This document shows positions 52,904 to 61,978 of a stretch of DNA of 64,000 bases, piece by piece. Position numbers and translations under genes: made by a program. Below the pieces are notes generated by a model that worked only from the letters and a program-made list of their open reading frames with translations, did no database searches and was not told the origin of the DNA. The stretch's first letter is position 1, and every line of letters begins with the position of its first letter. The stretch comes from Actinophytocola sp036555685 (GTDB taxonomy: Bacteria > Actinomycetota > Actinomycetes > Mycobacteriales > Pseudonocardiaceae): the NCBI RefSeq assembly GCF_036555685.1, contig NZ_DATBKY010000273.1, positions 4,065 to 68,064 on the forward strand, written 5' to 3'.

Positions 52904-53695
52904 TTACTGGACGCAGGAGCGGGGGAAGAACGCCCAGCGGATGCCCGCGGTGAAGCTTCCGCTGTTCCACATGGCCATGACCCACTGGCGGTTACGGGTG
53001 ACGTAGCGCAGGCTCATGCTCTGGCCCGCAGGCACCGATCCCAGTACGTGGGTTGGCGCAGGAGTGCCGCTGCCGTAGGCCCCGGGAGCGCCGATGTTGC
53101 CGTAGGCGGTGCAGCCCTTCGACGTGACCGGTTTCGGGCCGGTGTTGCCGGCGGGCTTGCCCTCGCTCCACACGCCGGCCGGGCTGCACAGGTAATCGGT
53201 TGAATTGGCGGTGCAGAAGACCGATTCGCTGTGCCACCAGGTGCCGTCCGGGCCTGCCGATGGTCCGCTGGCGCAACTGGCGGAGGAGTAGTTCGAACTG
53301 ACGATGGCGAACTTCGAGGTGCCGTAGGCATAGGCGCAGCCACCGAACGAGCCGTGTGCGTAGCCCCAGGGCCATCGAGTGATCGTGGGGTGCCCGCCCG
53401 TGTAGTCGCGGGTGCCGCGGATGTCCATGTGGTCGAACGCGGTCTTGACGGTGCCGTTGGCGAATCGGAAGTCCTTGGCGAAGAGGTAGCCGACGATGGG
53501 GCCGTTGCTCTTGTAGCTCAGTCCGACCCAGCCAGGTCCGTAGCCGGTGGATGCGGCGGAGTCCTCGGCCGCGGTCTGCACCCGGTTGAAGCCATAACTC
53601 CACGCCTGCCCGGTCCCGGGCATGGCCACAAGAGTCGCTACGAGCCCGGTGATGACCGCCAATCCTTGGACCAAGCGTCGTCCAGCGCGATTCAT
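52904..53695 (-). CDS. Secreted Cys-containing protein of unknown function
   Basis: 263 aa from ATG 53695 (GAGGCG site). Signal peptide MNRAGRRLVQGLAVITGLVATLVAMPGTGQA with a probable cleavage after QA. The mature part is Gly/Ser/Tyr-rich with eight Cys likely in disulfides, aromatic repeats (WSYGFNRVQTAAEDSAASTGYGPGWVGLSYKS) and a C-terminal beta region (LRYVTRNRQWVMAMWNSGSFTAGIRWAFF) reminiscent of small actinobacterial secreted binding domains. No enzyme motif. Exported, function unknown. Confidence 0.6.
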   Translation of the reverse strand: MNRAGRRLVQGLAVITGLVATLVAMPGTGQAWSYGFNRVQTAAEDSAASTGYGPGWVGLSYKSNGPIVGYLFAKDFRFANGTVKTAFDHMDIRGTRDYTGGHPTITRWPWGYAHGSFGGCAYAYGTSKFAIVSSNYSSASCASGPSAGPDGTWWHSESVFCTANSTDYLCSPAGVWSEGKPAGNTGPKPVTSKGCTAYGNIGAPGAYGSGTPAPTHVLGSVPAGQSMSLRYVTRNRQWVMAMWNSGSFTAGIRWAFFPRSCVQ

Positions 53696-53978
53696 GATCG
53701 CCTCTGCTTCCGTTGTGTCGGTGGCAACAAACATCGAGCTCCTACGCCGGGGCCGGCGCCGAAGCCCTCGGGTAGATACCCTCCGGATTAGTCACCAGAC
53801 GACGCCTCAGCGTTACAGAAGCCTGCTCATATCGGGCATTCCGCCACTCGAGTCGCATCGCGGTATCGTCGGCGAACGCGCGCCGACATCCAGTTGCTCA
53901 CCCGCAGCCGGAGAGAACCCAAGTCAATCACGCAAAGTGGGCCAGAACCAGGACTCGGTCCCGAAACAGACGGGACTG
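53696..53978 (-). other. Intergenic region, secreted protein to HMA gene
   Basis: About 280 bases. Contains the upstream region of the secreted-protein gene; no gene or hairpin that I can support. Confidence 0.3.
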
Positions 53979-54224
53979 TCACGACGATTGTTGTCTGCTC
54001 CCTGTCTCGATGCTGTCAGCGTCGATCCGGTCGATATGGAAGCGCGTCCCTTCCAGCGCGGCTACGACATCGCTGTGGCTCATCGAACCGATCAGAAGCA
54101 CGACGGACCGGCGGTGGTCTGCTGCCACGGCCTCCACGCCTGGTACGTCCCTGAGGCGCGCGGTCACTTCGCGCACGCAATCCCGGCAGCCCATGCCCTC
54201 GACGTACAGGGTCAACTCGGTCAT
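53979..54224 (-). CDS. Heavy-metal-associated (HMA/CopZ-like) small metallochaperone
   Basis: 81 aa. The ferredoxin-like HMA fold has its metal loop EGMGCRDC (Cys13 and Cys16), then VREVTARLRDVPGVEAVAADHRRSVVLL. CopZ-type proteins carry copper(I) or other soft metals to P-type ATPases or regulators; here no ATPase is adjacent. The second residue before Cys is Gly, not the usual Thr/His, which may alter metal preference. It lies 5 kb from a multicopper oxidase with its own metal-binding module. Confidence 0.85.
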   Translation of the reverse strand: MTELTLYVEGMGCRDCVREVTARLRDVPGVEAVAADHRRSVVLLIGSMSHSDVVAALEGTRFHIDRIDADSIETGSRQQSS

Positions 54225-54358
54225 CTGCTCACTTCCCTTCTCGGGTTCTGAGCATCACTGGCGACGCTGTCCTGACGCTGTCTTGCCCGGGTCGGTGGCG
54301 GGCGGGCAGTCGGCGGACAGGGCGATGTCGAACAGGAGCGTCTTGGGACTGGCAGGGG

Positions 54359-57300
54359 TCACCCGGTCGGGTGGGGCGCTCGCTGTTGGATCGCGGGTGA
54401 ATCGTCGGCTTGGCCGGTGTGCCAGGTGTCCTGGTAGCGGGGACGCGGCCGGCCGAGCCGGTCCCGGACGTGCGATGCCGCTAGGTCGAGCGCGGCAGCC
54501 TGGTCAGGCTCTTCGGGAGCCCACGTGCGTGCCAGTCCCTCGAGTGCCGATGCGGTGAGCCCGGGTTCACCGGCCTGCCTTCCCAGGCGCAGCGCCGTTT
54601 CGTATGGCTCGCGAGCCGTGCGTGGTCCATGGCGGAGCTCGTGGCAGCGGGCGAGCGTCAGGAGCGCCCAGCCCTCCCAGACGGGTGTCTTCAACAGTGA
54701 GAATCCGTCTCTGGCGAGCATGAGTCGTCGTTCGGCTGCATCCAAATCGCCGTCCTGCAGGGCGAGGAGCCCGTGGCCGTAGTGGGCAAGGATGGTGCCG
54801 GCGCCGTCGCCGATGTGTTCTGATGCCGCGTCGGCACGGTCGAAAAGATCGCGGGCCAAGTCGTGCCGACCCAGGTTGAGGTGCACGAGCGCGAGATCGG
54901 CCAGTGCCCACTGGACGGTGTTGTAGAGGCCCGCGCTGGCGGCCACGTCGATCGCTTCCTCGAGTTCGTGGGCGCCGTCCTCGTTGCGGCCGAACTGCCG
55001 TAGCCCCCAGCCGAGGTGGTAGAGGATCGCCGAGAGTCCCCAGTAGTCGTCGAGTCGCCGGAACCGAGCGGCCGCGGCGCGGCCCACAGCGATCGCCGTG
55101 TCGAGGTGGCCGGTCTTGAGTGCGGTCTCCATGCGGACGAACCCGATCACCCCGAGTCCCCAGTCGTCGTTGTCGGCGCGGAACTGTTGCTCGGCCTCGG
55201 CCAGCAATGCCTGCGAGCGTTCCGGATCGGCACCGGTGACACCTTCGACCGCGAGCAGCACTCGAGAGAGCGCGGCGCGCGACCGGTCATCCTCGGCGTC
55301 GAACATGACGAGACTTTCCTGTGCGGTGTCGGCGCACAGCGGGCTCGGGTGCACCAGACAGCCACGGGGGCGTTCAACGATCGAGACGGCCTGCAGCGCA
55401 TGCGCGCGCGCCTGCTCGCCGCCTCCGAGGGGCAGCAGCCGTTGCAGGACTTCCCGGCCCTCGAGGTGACGGCCGAGGTGCCAGAACAGGGCGAGTGACC
55501 CCGCCATTTCCATTGCCTGGTCGAGGTCTCCGTCGGGGCCGCTGAGCCAGTTGAGAGCGGCACGAATGTTGGGCTGCTCCCGTCGCAACAGGAGCAGGGC
55601 GTCACGTTGCCGAGGTCCGCGCAGGTCGAACTCGGCGGCGACCACGAGGTCGTGGAAGTGGCGGGCGTGGTGGGCGGCGACCGAAGCGACCTCACCACTG
55701 TCGAGGAGCTGCTCAGCGGCGTACTGACGCAGCGTCTCCAGCATCCGGTAGCGAGTCGGCGCGCCGGGGTCGACGATGACCATGGAGCGTTCGACCAAGC
55801 GGGCGACAGCGTCGAGCACGAAGCCATCCGGAGTATCGGCGTCATCGAGGACGGCTTCGGCGGCATCCATCGTCCACCCGCCCTGAAACACCGAAAGCCG
55901 ATTGAACAGCCGCTGCTCGTCGCCGCTCAGGAGGGCGTAGCTCCAGTCGACGGTGGCCCGCAGCGTCTGCTGTCGTGCTTCAGCGGTCCGCGAGCCGGAG
56001 GTGAGGAGTGTGAACCTGTGGTCGAGCCGGTTCGAGATCTCGACCGGCGACATGGTGCTCGCACGCGCCGCGGCCAGCTCGACGGCGAGCGGCATGCCGT
56101 CCAGGGCGCGGGTGACTCGGCCGATAGCAACGATGTTGGTCTCGTCGAACGCGGTCCCCGGTCGAGCCGCGCGGGCTCGTTCTACGAACAGCTGGGCGGC
56201 GGGGTAGGTGAGGACGTGGTCCACGGGCGCGTCTTCGGGGGGAGCCGCGAGAGGCCCGACATTGAACTGGATCTCGTCGGGTACGGCGAGCGCTTCGCGG
56301 CTGGTGGTCAGGATCGTGACTTCGGCGCAGCGGCCCAGGATGTCGTCGGCCAGTCCCGCTGCCGCGTCAACGACGTGTTCGCAGTTGTCGAGAAGGAGCA
56401 GCAGCCGCCGGTTGGCGAGGTAGCTGCAGAGCCGCTGGCGGATATCCCGTTCGGCGGCGGCACCGTCCATCGGCATGCCGAGCGCGTCGGCGACCGCGAC
56501 GGGAACCTGATTGGCCGTGTCCAGCGACGCCAGTCGCACCCCGAAGACACCATCCGGGAATTCCGGCAACGCGTGGACGGCGAGAGTGAGCGCGAGAGAC
56601 GTCTTGCCGGCACCACCCGGCCCGACGAGGGACAACAGCCTGACGCCGGGCAGGAGAGTCCGTAGCGACTCGAGCGCCTCGTCACGCCCGATGAGCGGCC
56701 GCACGACGGTGGGTAAGTTCGTGGGCGCCGCGGGGACGGCACCTCCACGCATCCCCATCGGGCCGTCGGGTCCCACGGGGCGTCTGTGGGCGGATGCCGG
56801 GGCGCGCACGGGCACGGCCATCTCGGCCTGCGCCCCCAGCGACTCGTCCTGGCGCAGCATCCGTTCCTGCAGCGACCGCAGGGTGACCGATGGTTCGAGA
56901 CCCAACTCCTCGTCCAGGGTCTGGCGGGTTCTGGCGTACACCTCGAGTGCGTCGGCCTGTCGACCACCACGGTAGAGAGCCACCATCAGCAGACCGGTCA
57001 ACGACTCCAGGGCCGGGTCGTCGCCGACGACGGGTTCGAGGTCGTGCACGACCTCGTGGTGACGTCCCAGCGCGAGTGCGGTCTGCGCGCGTTCGGTGAG
57101 CGCCGTGATGCGCAGCGCGTTGAGGCGTGCGGCCTCGCTGATGGCCCACTGCTCGGTGTTGAAGTCGCTGAGCGGCTCGCCACGCCAGAGTTCGAGGGCG
57201 GCGTCGTAGGCCGCGAGGTTGGTCTCGAGGACTTCGGGACCGACGTCTTGACCGGAGACCGCCGCGGTGGCGTCACGTGCGCGGCGGATCCGGTGGGCGA

Positions 57301-57619
57301 AGTCGATCGCGTCCACGGCTTCCGGGTCGACGTTCGCGCGGTAGCCGACACCTTCGCGGGTAACCAGATCCGGAGTTCGGTTCGCGTTCAGGCTGCGGCG
57401 CAGTTTCGAGACCCGTATCTGCAGTGCGTTCGTCGGATCGACCGGCAAGGTCGACCCGGCCCAGAGCCGGTCGATGAGCGTCGACGTGGGGATGGTCCTG
57501 CCAGGAGAAAGCAAGAGCTGCGCCAGCAACGCGCGCTCGGCGCTGCCGGGCAAGGGAAGCGCACTGCCCTCGCAGACGATCTCCATCGGCCCGAGCAGGC
57601 GGAAGCGCAGATCGTTCAC
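54359..57619 (-). CDS. SARP/AfsR-type regulator: OmpR-HTH, BTAD, NB-ARC ATPase, TPR
   Basis: 1086 aa from GTG 57619 (GGAGGGGGA upstream). An N-terminal winged helix (FRLLGPMEIVCEGSALPLPGSAERALLAQLLLSPG) and BTAD domain (to about 260) are typical of SARP activators. NB-ARC follows with Walker A LVGPGGAGKTS at about 335, LLLLLDNCEHV, ILTTSREAL and GMPLAVELAAARA. About 300 residues of TPR-like helices end it (LALVHLNLGRHDLARDLFDRADAA, LALQDGDLDAAERRLMLAR). Such proteins activate secondary-metabolite or stress operons in response to a bound ligand or partner. Divergent from the membrane hydrolase gene, its first likely target. Confidence 0.92.
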   Translation of the reverse strand: MNDLRFRLLGPMEIVCEGSALPLPGSAERALLAQLLLSPGRTIPTSTLIDRLWAGSTLPVDPTNALQIRVSKLRRSLNANRTPDLVTREGVGYRANVDPEAVDAIDFAHRIRRARDATAAVSGQDVGPEVLETNLAAYDAALELWRGEPLSDFNTEQWAISEAARLNALRITALTERAQTALALGRHHEVVHDLEPVVGDDPALESLTGLLMVALYRGGRQADALEVYARTRQTLDEELGLEPSVTLRSLQERMLRQDESLGAQAEMAVPVRAPASAHRRPVGPDGPMGMRGGAVPAAPTNLPTVVRPLIGRDEALESLRTLLPGVRLLSLVGPGGAGKTSLALTLAVHALPEFPDGVFGVRLASLDTANQVPVAVADALGMPMDGAAAERDIRQRLCSYLANRRLLLLLDNCEHVVDAAAGLADDILGRCAEVTILTTSREALAVPDEIQFNVGPLAAPPEDAPVDHVLTYPAAQLFVERARAARPGTAFDETNIVAIGRVTRALDGMPLAVELAAARASTMSPVEISNRLDHRFTLLTSGSRTAEARQQTLRATVDWSYALLSGDEQRLFNRLSVFQGGWTMDAAEAVLDDADTPDGFVLDAVARLVERSMVIVDPGAPTRYRMLETLRQYAAEQLLDSGEVASVAAHHARHFHDLVVAAEFDLRGPRQRDALLLLRREQPNIRAALNWLSGPDGDLDQAMEMAGSLALFWHLGRHLEGREVLQRLLPLGGGEQARAHALQAVSIVERPRGCLVHPSPLCADTAQESLVMFDAEDDRSRAALSRVLLAVEGVTGADPERSQALLAEAEQQFRADNDDWGLGVIGFVRMETALKTGHLDTAIAVGRAAAARFRRLDDYWGLSAILYHLGWGLRQFGRNEDGAHELEEAIDVAASAGLYNTVQWALADLALVHLNLGRHDLARDLFDRADAASEHIGDGAGTILAHYGHGLLALQDGDLDAAERRLMLARDGFSLLKTPVWEGWALLTLARCHELRHGPRTAREPYETALRLGRQAGEPGLTASALEGLARTWAPEEPDQAAALDLAASHVRDRLGRPRPRYQDTWHTGQADDSPAIQQRAPHPTG

Positions 57620-57828
57620 CAACTCCCCCTCCGGGCAAATGGTGCCTTCCGCTACCGCCCCAGCGTGCGCTTCCCCAGGGGCGGCGGCAACCCGTCGGAT
57701 GCGTCTCTCCGCAGCGCCATCGGACAGGGGCCGGACAGAGCAGGGCAAGCGCGCCGTTGGAGGGTCCACCCATCAATCCAGACCGGCCGAGCCAGCCTCG
57801 GTCACGTGATGGCAAGGAAGTGGACGAC

Positions 57829-59229
57829 ATGGCCGGCGCGATCACCACCCACGAGGAGCCCGGCCACAGTCCGGCGGTACCTCCGGACACTCGACCAAGG
57901 GGTGTGCCTCCCTCGTCGCGTCGCCTGGGTTGGATCGTGGCGCTCTCGTTGGCCACGGGTTTTGCTGCCGCCCTCGTCTTCGCCGCCCTCCCGTTCGTCG
58001 CGGTCGAGGAAAGCGCCATCACGGGTGCGGTCCTGTGCGGATTCGCGCTGGGCTGGGCGGTGCTCTGGCTGCTTTCGCTGCGGTTCACCGACCAGCCCCA
58101 GCGGTGGGCGGTCGTGCCAGCCCTGTTCATGGGCGCCGGCGGGCTCCTGCTCGTGGCCTTCGGCTCTCCTGTGCGTGAGGTCCTCAGCTGGGTCTGGCCG
58201 CCCACGCTCCTCTTGCTGGTGATCTGGCTGCTGCACCGGACGCGCAGGGACATGCGCAGCCGCAGCGGCCGCGTCCAGCTCTACCTGGTGTTCGCGATCC
58301 TTGCGGCGTCGGCGGTCGGAGGCGGCTACCAGACCGTGGGAGAGGCGACGGATTCGAACGCTTTGCCGGTGACTGGCAGGTTGATCGACGTCGGCGGACA
58401 CAAGCTGTATCTGAACTGTGTGGGCTCGGGTAGCCCGACCGTCGTCCTCGAACCCGGCGGCGGCGGAACGTCCTCGCAGCTGGGTTGGATCACACCGGCC
58501 GTGGCACGCAGTACCCGCGTGTGCGTGTACGACCGTGCGGGTCGTGGCTGGAGCGAGGCGGCCGACAGCCCGCAGGACGGCGCACAGATAGCCACCGACC
58601 TGCACACCTTGTTGCATCGCGGAGGCGTAGCCGCGCCGTACGTCTTGGCAGGGCACTCGTTCGGTGGTCTGTACGTCCGCATCTTCGCCGCGCACTACCC
58701 CGATGAGGTCGCGGGCCTGGTCCTCGTGGACTCCACGGCGTCGAGACAACCCGCGAAGCCCGTCATTCCCTCGTCCGAACACGGCAGCGCCGACCTCACC
58801 GACCGAGTCTGCGTCCTGGCGTCGCTCTCGGCTCGACTGGGCGCAACCCGCTTGCTGGGTCAGCTGGACCTCGGGGCGCTTCCGCCGCACGCCCGAGACG
58901 AGGCACGGGCCAGCACCGCGCAGGCGAGCTGGGTCCGCAGCACCGTCGAGGAGTACATGCGGGCCGGCGCCTCGATGCAGGAAGCTGCCGCACTTCGCGA
59001 CTTCGCCGACAAGCCGCTGTTCGTCCTGACAGCCGGCCAGGGACACCCGGCTTCCTGGATGACGGAGCAGAACAGGACGTCGACGCTGTCGACGAACAGC
59101 ATGCACCAGATCGCCGCCACCGCCACCCACACGGACCTCGTCATCGAGGAGAAGCACGCCGCCGTAACCGCCCACGCCATCCTCGCCGTCGTGGACTCGG
59201 TCCGCAACGACCGACCCCTGAGCCGGTGA
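57829..59229 (+). CDS. Membrane-anchored alpha/beta hydrolase
   Basis: 466 aa. The N-terminal third holds four or five membrane helices (GWIVALSLATGFAAALVFAALPF, AVLCGFALGWAVLWLLSL, ALFMGAGGLLLVAFG, TLLLLVIWLLHRT, YLVFAILAASAVGGG). The rest is an alpha/beta hydrolase: VVLEPGGGGTSSQLGWI, CVYDRAGRGWSE, nucleophile LAGHSFGGLYVR, and a C-terminal His in THTDLVIEEKHAAVT. The catalytic domain is likely extracytoplasmic. ATG 57829 with AAGGAAG before it. Divergent from the SARP regulator, and 41 bases upstream of the oxidase gene, so it may be co-transcribed. Confidence 0.85.
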   Translation: MAGAITTHEEPGHSPAVPPDTRPRGVPPSSRRLGWIVALSLATGFAAALVFAALPFVAVEESAITGAVLCGFALGWAVLWLLSLRFTDQPQRWAVVPALFMGAGGLLLVAFGSPVREVLSWVWPPTLLLLVIWLLHRTRRDMRSRSGRVQLYLVFAILAASAVGGGYQTVGEATDSNALPVTGRLIDVGGHKLYLNCVGSGSPTVVLEPGGGGTSSQLGWITPAVARSTRVCVYDRAGRGWSEAADSPQDGAQIATDLHTLLHRGGVAAPYVLAGHSFGGLYVRIFAAHYPDEVAGLVLVDSTASRQPAKPVIPSSEHGSADLTDRVCVLASLSARLGATRLLGQLDLGALPPHARDEARASTAQASWVRSTVEEYMRAGASMQEAAALRDFADKPLFVLTAGQGHPASWMTEQNRTSTLSTNSMHQIAATATHTDLVIEEKHAAVTAHAILAVVDSVRNDRPLSR

Positions 59230-59270
59230 CGTCCTCCCCTCCAGTTACCACAGCCAGGAAAGGATGAACG

Positions 59271-60887
59271 ATGACCGACCAGAATCTGTTTACGACCGAC
59301 ACCACCGGGCTGACGGAGGTCACGAGGCCTCGCCTGATGCCGCTGCTGCCCGGTGACTCCCTCGACCTCGAGATCTGCCCGGTGCGCAAGAACCTCAATG
59401 GCGCCGAGTTGCGGATGCTCGCCTACAACGGCTCCATACCGGGCCCCACCCTGCACGTCGAGCAGGGGTCGCGGATCACCGTGCGGACACGAAACGATGG
59501 CGACGTCGAGGCGACCGTGCACTGGCACGGCCTGCGACTGGAGAACCAGTACGACGGCGTTCCCCACGAGACCCAAGCACCGATCCCGGTCGGCGGCAGC
59601 TACAGCTGCCAGCTCGAGTTCCCCGACGCCGGCTTCTATTGGTACCACCCGCACATCCGAGAAGACTTCGCGCAGGAGATGGGCCTCTACGGCACGATCG
59701 TCGTCGAGCCCACCGACCCCGACTACTGGCCGGCTGTCGATCGGCAGCTCACCCTGACGCTCGACGACCTGCTCGTCGAGGACGGACAGATCGCACCGTT
59801 CCATCGGTCGGGGCCGAACTTCACCGCGATGGGCCGGTTCGGCAACGTCCTGCTGATCAACGGCGAGACCGCCTTCTCTGGTGAGGCGGCCGTCGGAGAA
59901 GTCGTGCGGCTCTATCTGGTCAACACCGCGAACACCCGGGTGTTCAACTTCGCGGTTCGCGGCGCGTCGACGAAACTGGTCGGCGGCGACAGCGGCCGGT
60001 ACGAGCGGGAGACGTTCGTCGAGGAGGTACTGCTGGCACCGTCGGAGCGGGCGGTCCTCGACGTGCTGTTCGATACCCAGGGGGAGGTGCGGCTCGAGCA
60101 CCGTACCCCGGATCACGTCTACGACCTCGGCGCGTTCACCGTCGCTTCGACCACACGCCGCGGCGACGCGGCCGCGTCGTTCCCGACGCTGCGCATCGAC
60201 CCCGAGCTCACCGCCGAACGGCGGTCGATTCAGCACGACCTGGAGCGATCACCGGACAAGGTGCTCGCCTTCTTCTCCCGCATGCCACTGCTGTACGGAG
60301 CCGACGACCAGACCGCCTCCTCCTACGCCTGCCCGATGCACCCGAGCGTGACGTCGTCGGCGCCGGAGACCTGCCCGCAGTGCGGCATGAAACTCGTGCC
60401 CTCCGCGGCCGAACCGGGGGACCTGCCCGAGTCGGGTGATGATCCGGGCGGCCACGACCACGGCGACGGGTTGGAGTGGGAGGACCTGATGCCACAGATC
60501 AACCGGGCATCCGACCCGAGCAACATGATCTGGCAGCTCGTCGACCGGGAGACAGGTGCGGAGAACGCCGCCATCGACTGGGCGTTCACCATTGGAGACC
60601 GGGTGAAGATCCGGCTGGTCAACGAGATGGACTCCGATCACCCTATGCATCACCCGTTCCACATCCACGGCGCCGGACGCTTCCTCATCCTGTCCCGCGA
60701 CGGCGAGCCGGAGCCGAACCTGGTGTGGAAGGACACCGTGCTGGTCCGCGCGGGGCAGACGGTGGACATCCTGCTCGACATCAGCAATCCGGGCCTGTGG
60801 ATGGCGCACTGCCACATCGCCGAACACGCCGAGAGCGGCATGATGTTCAGCTTCAACGTGGCCCGCAAGCCGGAGCCGGTCCGATGA
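59271..60887 (+). CDS. Multicopper oxidase with an inserted heavy-metal-binding module
   Basis: 538 aa, no signal peptide. Copper sites are complete: HWHG (84-87), WYHPH (His126, His128), HPMHHPFHIHG (His457-466) and HCHIAEHAESGM with Cys514, His519 and Met524 as type 1 ligands. Between cupredoxin domains 2 and 3, residues 352-375 carry a YACPMHP..CPQCGMKL segment, the YHS-like heavy-metal-binding domain seen on copper ATPases and CusB adaptors, followed by HDHGD. This insert is not part of a normal laccase or CueO. It starts with GAAAGGATG context and ends overlapping the flavoprotein start. Substrate unknown; copper or organic oxidation likely. Confidence 0.93.
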   Translation: MTDQNLFTTDTTGLTEVTRPRLMPLLPGDSLDLEICPVRKNLNGAELRMLAYNGSIPGPTLHVEQGSRITVRTRNDGDVEATVHWHGLRLENQYDGVPHETQAPIPVGGSYSCQLEFPDAGFYWYHPHIREDFAQEMGLYGTIVVEPTDPDYWPAVDRQLTLTLDDLLVEDGQIAPFHRSGPNFTAMGRFGNVLLINGETAFSGEAAVGEVVRLYLVNTANTRVFNFAVRGASTKLVGGDSGRYERETFVEEVLLAPSERAVLDVLFDTQGEVRLEHRTPDHVYDLGAFTVASTTRRGDAAASFPTLRIDPELTAERRSIQHDLERSPDKVLAFFSRMPLLYGADDQTASSYACPMHPSVTSSAPETCPQCGMKLVPSAAEPGDLPESGDDPGGHDHGDGLEWEDLMPQINRASDPSNMIWQLVDRETGAENAAIDWAFTIGDRVKIRLVNEMDSDHPMHHPFHIHGAGRFLILSRDGEPEPNLVWKDTVLVRAGQTVDILLDISNPGLWMAHCHIAEHAESGMMFSFNVARKPEPVR

Positions 60888-61978
60888 ACACCCCGTCATC
60901 GGACCGCGCGCCGCTGGATGTGCTCGTCATCGGAGGCGGGCAGGCCGGCCTGGCCATGGGCTACCAGCTCAGCCAGCATGGGCGCCGCTTCGAGATCGTC
61001 GACGCCGGCACCGAGATCGGCCATGTATGGCGCTCACGCTGGGACTCGCTGCGACTGTTCACCTCGGGCCGCTACGACAGCCTGCCGGGCCTGCCCTTCC
61101 CGGCGTCGGCGGACGGCTACCCCGGAAAAGACGACGTGGCGCGGTACCTACAGGCCTACGCGACCCACTTCGGGCTGCCGGTGCGGCTGAACACGCCCGT
61201 GACGTCGTTGACCCGACCCGACGGAGTGTTCGTCGCCAAGGCGGGCCAGCAGATGGTCGAGGCCCGGCAGGTGGTTGTCGCCACCGGACCCTTCGATGTG
61301 CCGTTCACCCCACCGGTCGCCGCGCGACTCGATCCCGACGTCCACCAGATCCACAGCGTGGACTACCGGCATCCCGACACGCTGCGGCCGGGAACGGTAC
61401 TGGTCGTCGGCGCCGCGAACTCCGGCTGCCAGATCGCGCTGGAACTCTCCGCCACTCGACACGTCGAGCTGTCGGTCGGCCGGCGGATCCCGACGATTCC
61501 GCAACGACCGCTGGGCCGCGACATCTGGTCCTGGGCTACCCGGCTCGGATTGGACCGAGTCACCGCGGACTCCCGGCTCGGTCGCCGCCTGGCCGGGCGC
61601 GACCAGGTGATCGGCGCCGGGCCACGGCAGCTGGCACGCCGCCACGGGATCCGGCTCCGTCCCAAAGTGACAGATACATCCGGGCGATCGGTGACCTTCG
61701 CGGACGGCGACATCGGCGAGTACGACGCGGTGGTCTGGGCCACCGGGTTCACCAAGGACAACTCCTGGATCGACATCCCGGACGTGCTCGATCAACTTGG
61801 GCACCTGCGGCAGTCCCGCGGTATCACACCCGTCCCAGGTCTCTACACACTGGGCATGACCTGGCAACACACCCGCGGCTCCGCGCTACTCGGCTGGGTC
61901 GGAAACGACGCGGCATTCCTGGCCCAAAAGATCGAATCCGCCCTCGACCAAGGAGCTCGCAATGCGGCGCAACGCTGA
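60884..61978 (+). CDS. FAD-dependent monooxygenase/oxidoreductase (CzcO/FMO-like)
   Basis: 364 aa. FAD site VLVIGGGQAGLAMGYQL, the GHVWRSRWDSLRLFTSGRYDSLPGLPFP stretch of CzcO-type flavoproteins, NADPH site VLVVGAANSGCQIALEL, and the linking motif VWATGFTKD. Such proteins oxidise organic molecules or act in metal and cation resistance loci. ATG 60884 overlaps the oxidase stop by four bases, so the two are produced together. It is short compared with classical FMOs, fitting the putative flavoprotein CzcO group. Confidence 0.9.
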   Translation: MNTPSSDRAPLDVLVIGGGQAGLAMGYQLSQHGRRFEIVDAGTEIGHVWRSRWDSLRLFTSGRYDSLPGLPFPASADGYPGKDDVARYLQAYATHFGLPVRLNTPVTSLTRPDGVFVAKAGQQMVEARQVVVATGPFDVPFTPPVAARLDPDVHQIHSVDYRHPDTLRPGTVLVVGAANSGCQIALELSATRHVELSVGRRIPTIPQRPLGRDIWSWATRLGLDRVTADSRLGRRLAGRDQVIGAGPRQLARRHGIRLRPKVTDTSGRSVTFADGDIGEYDAVVWATGFTKDNSWIDIPDVLDQLGHLRQSRGITPVPGLYTLGMTWQHTRGSALLGWVGNDAAFLAQKIESALDQGARNAAQR

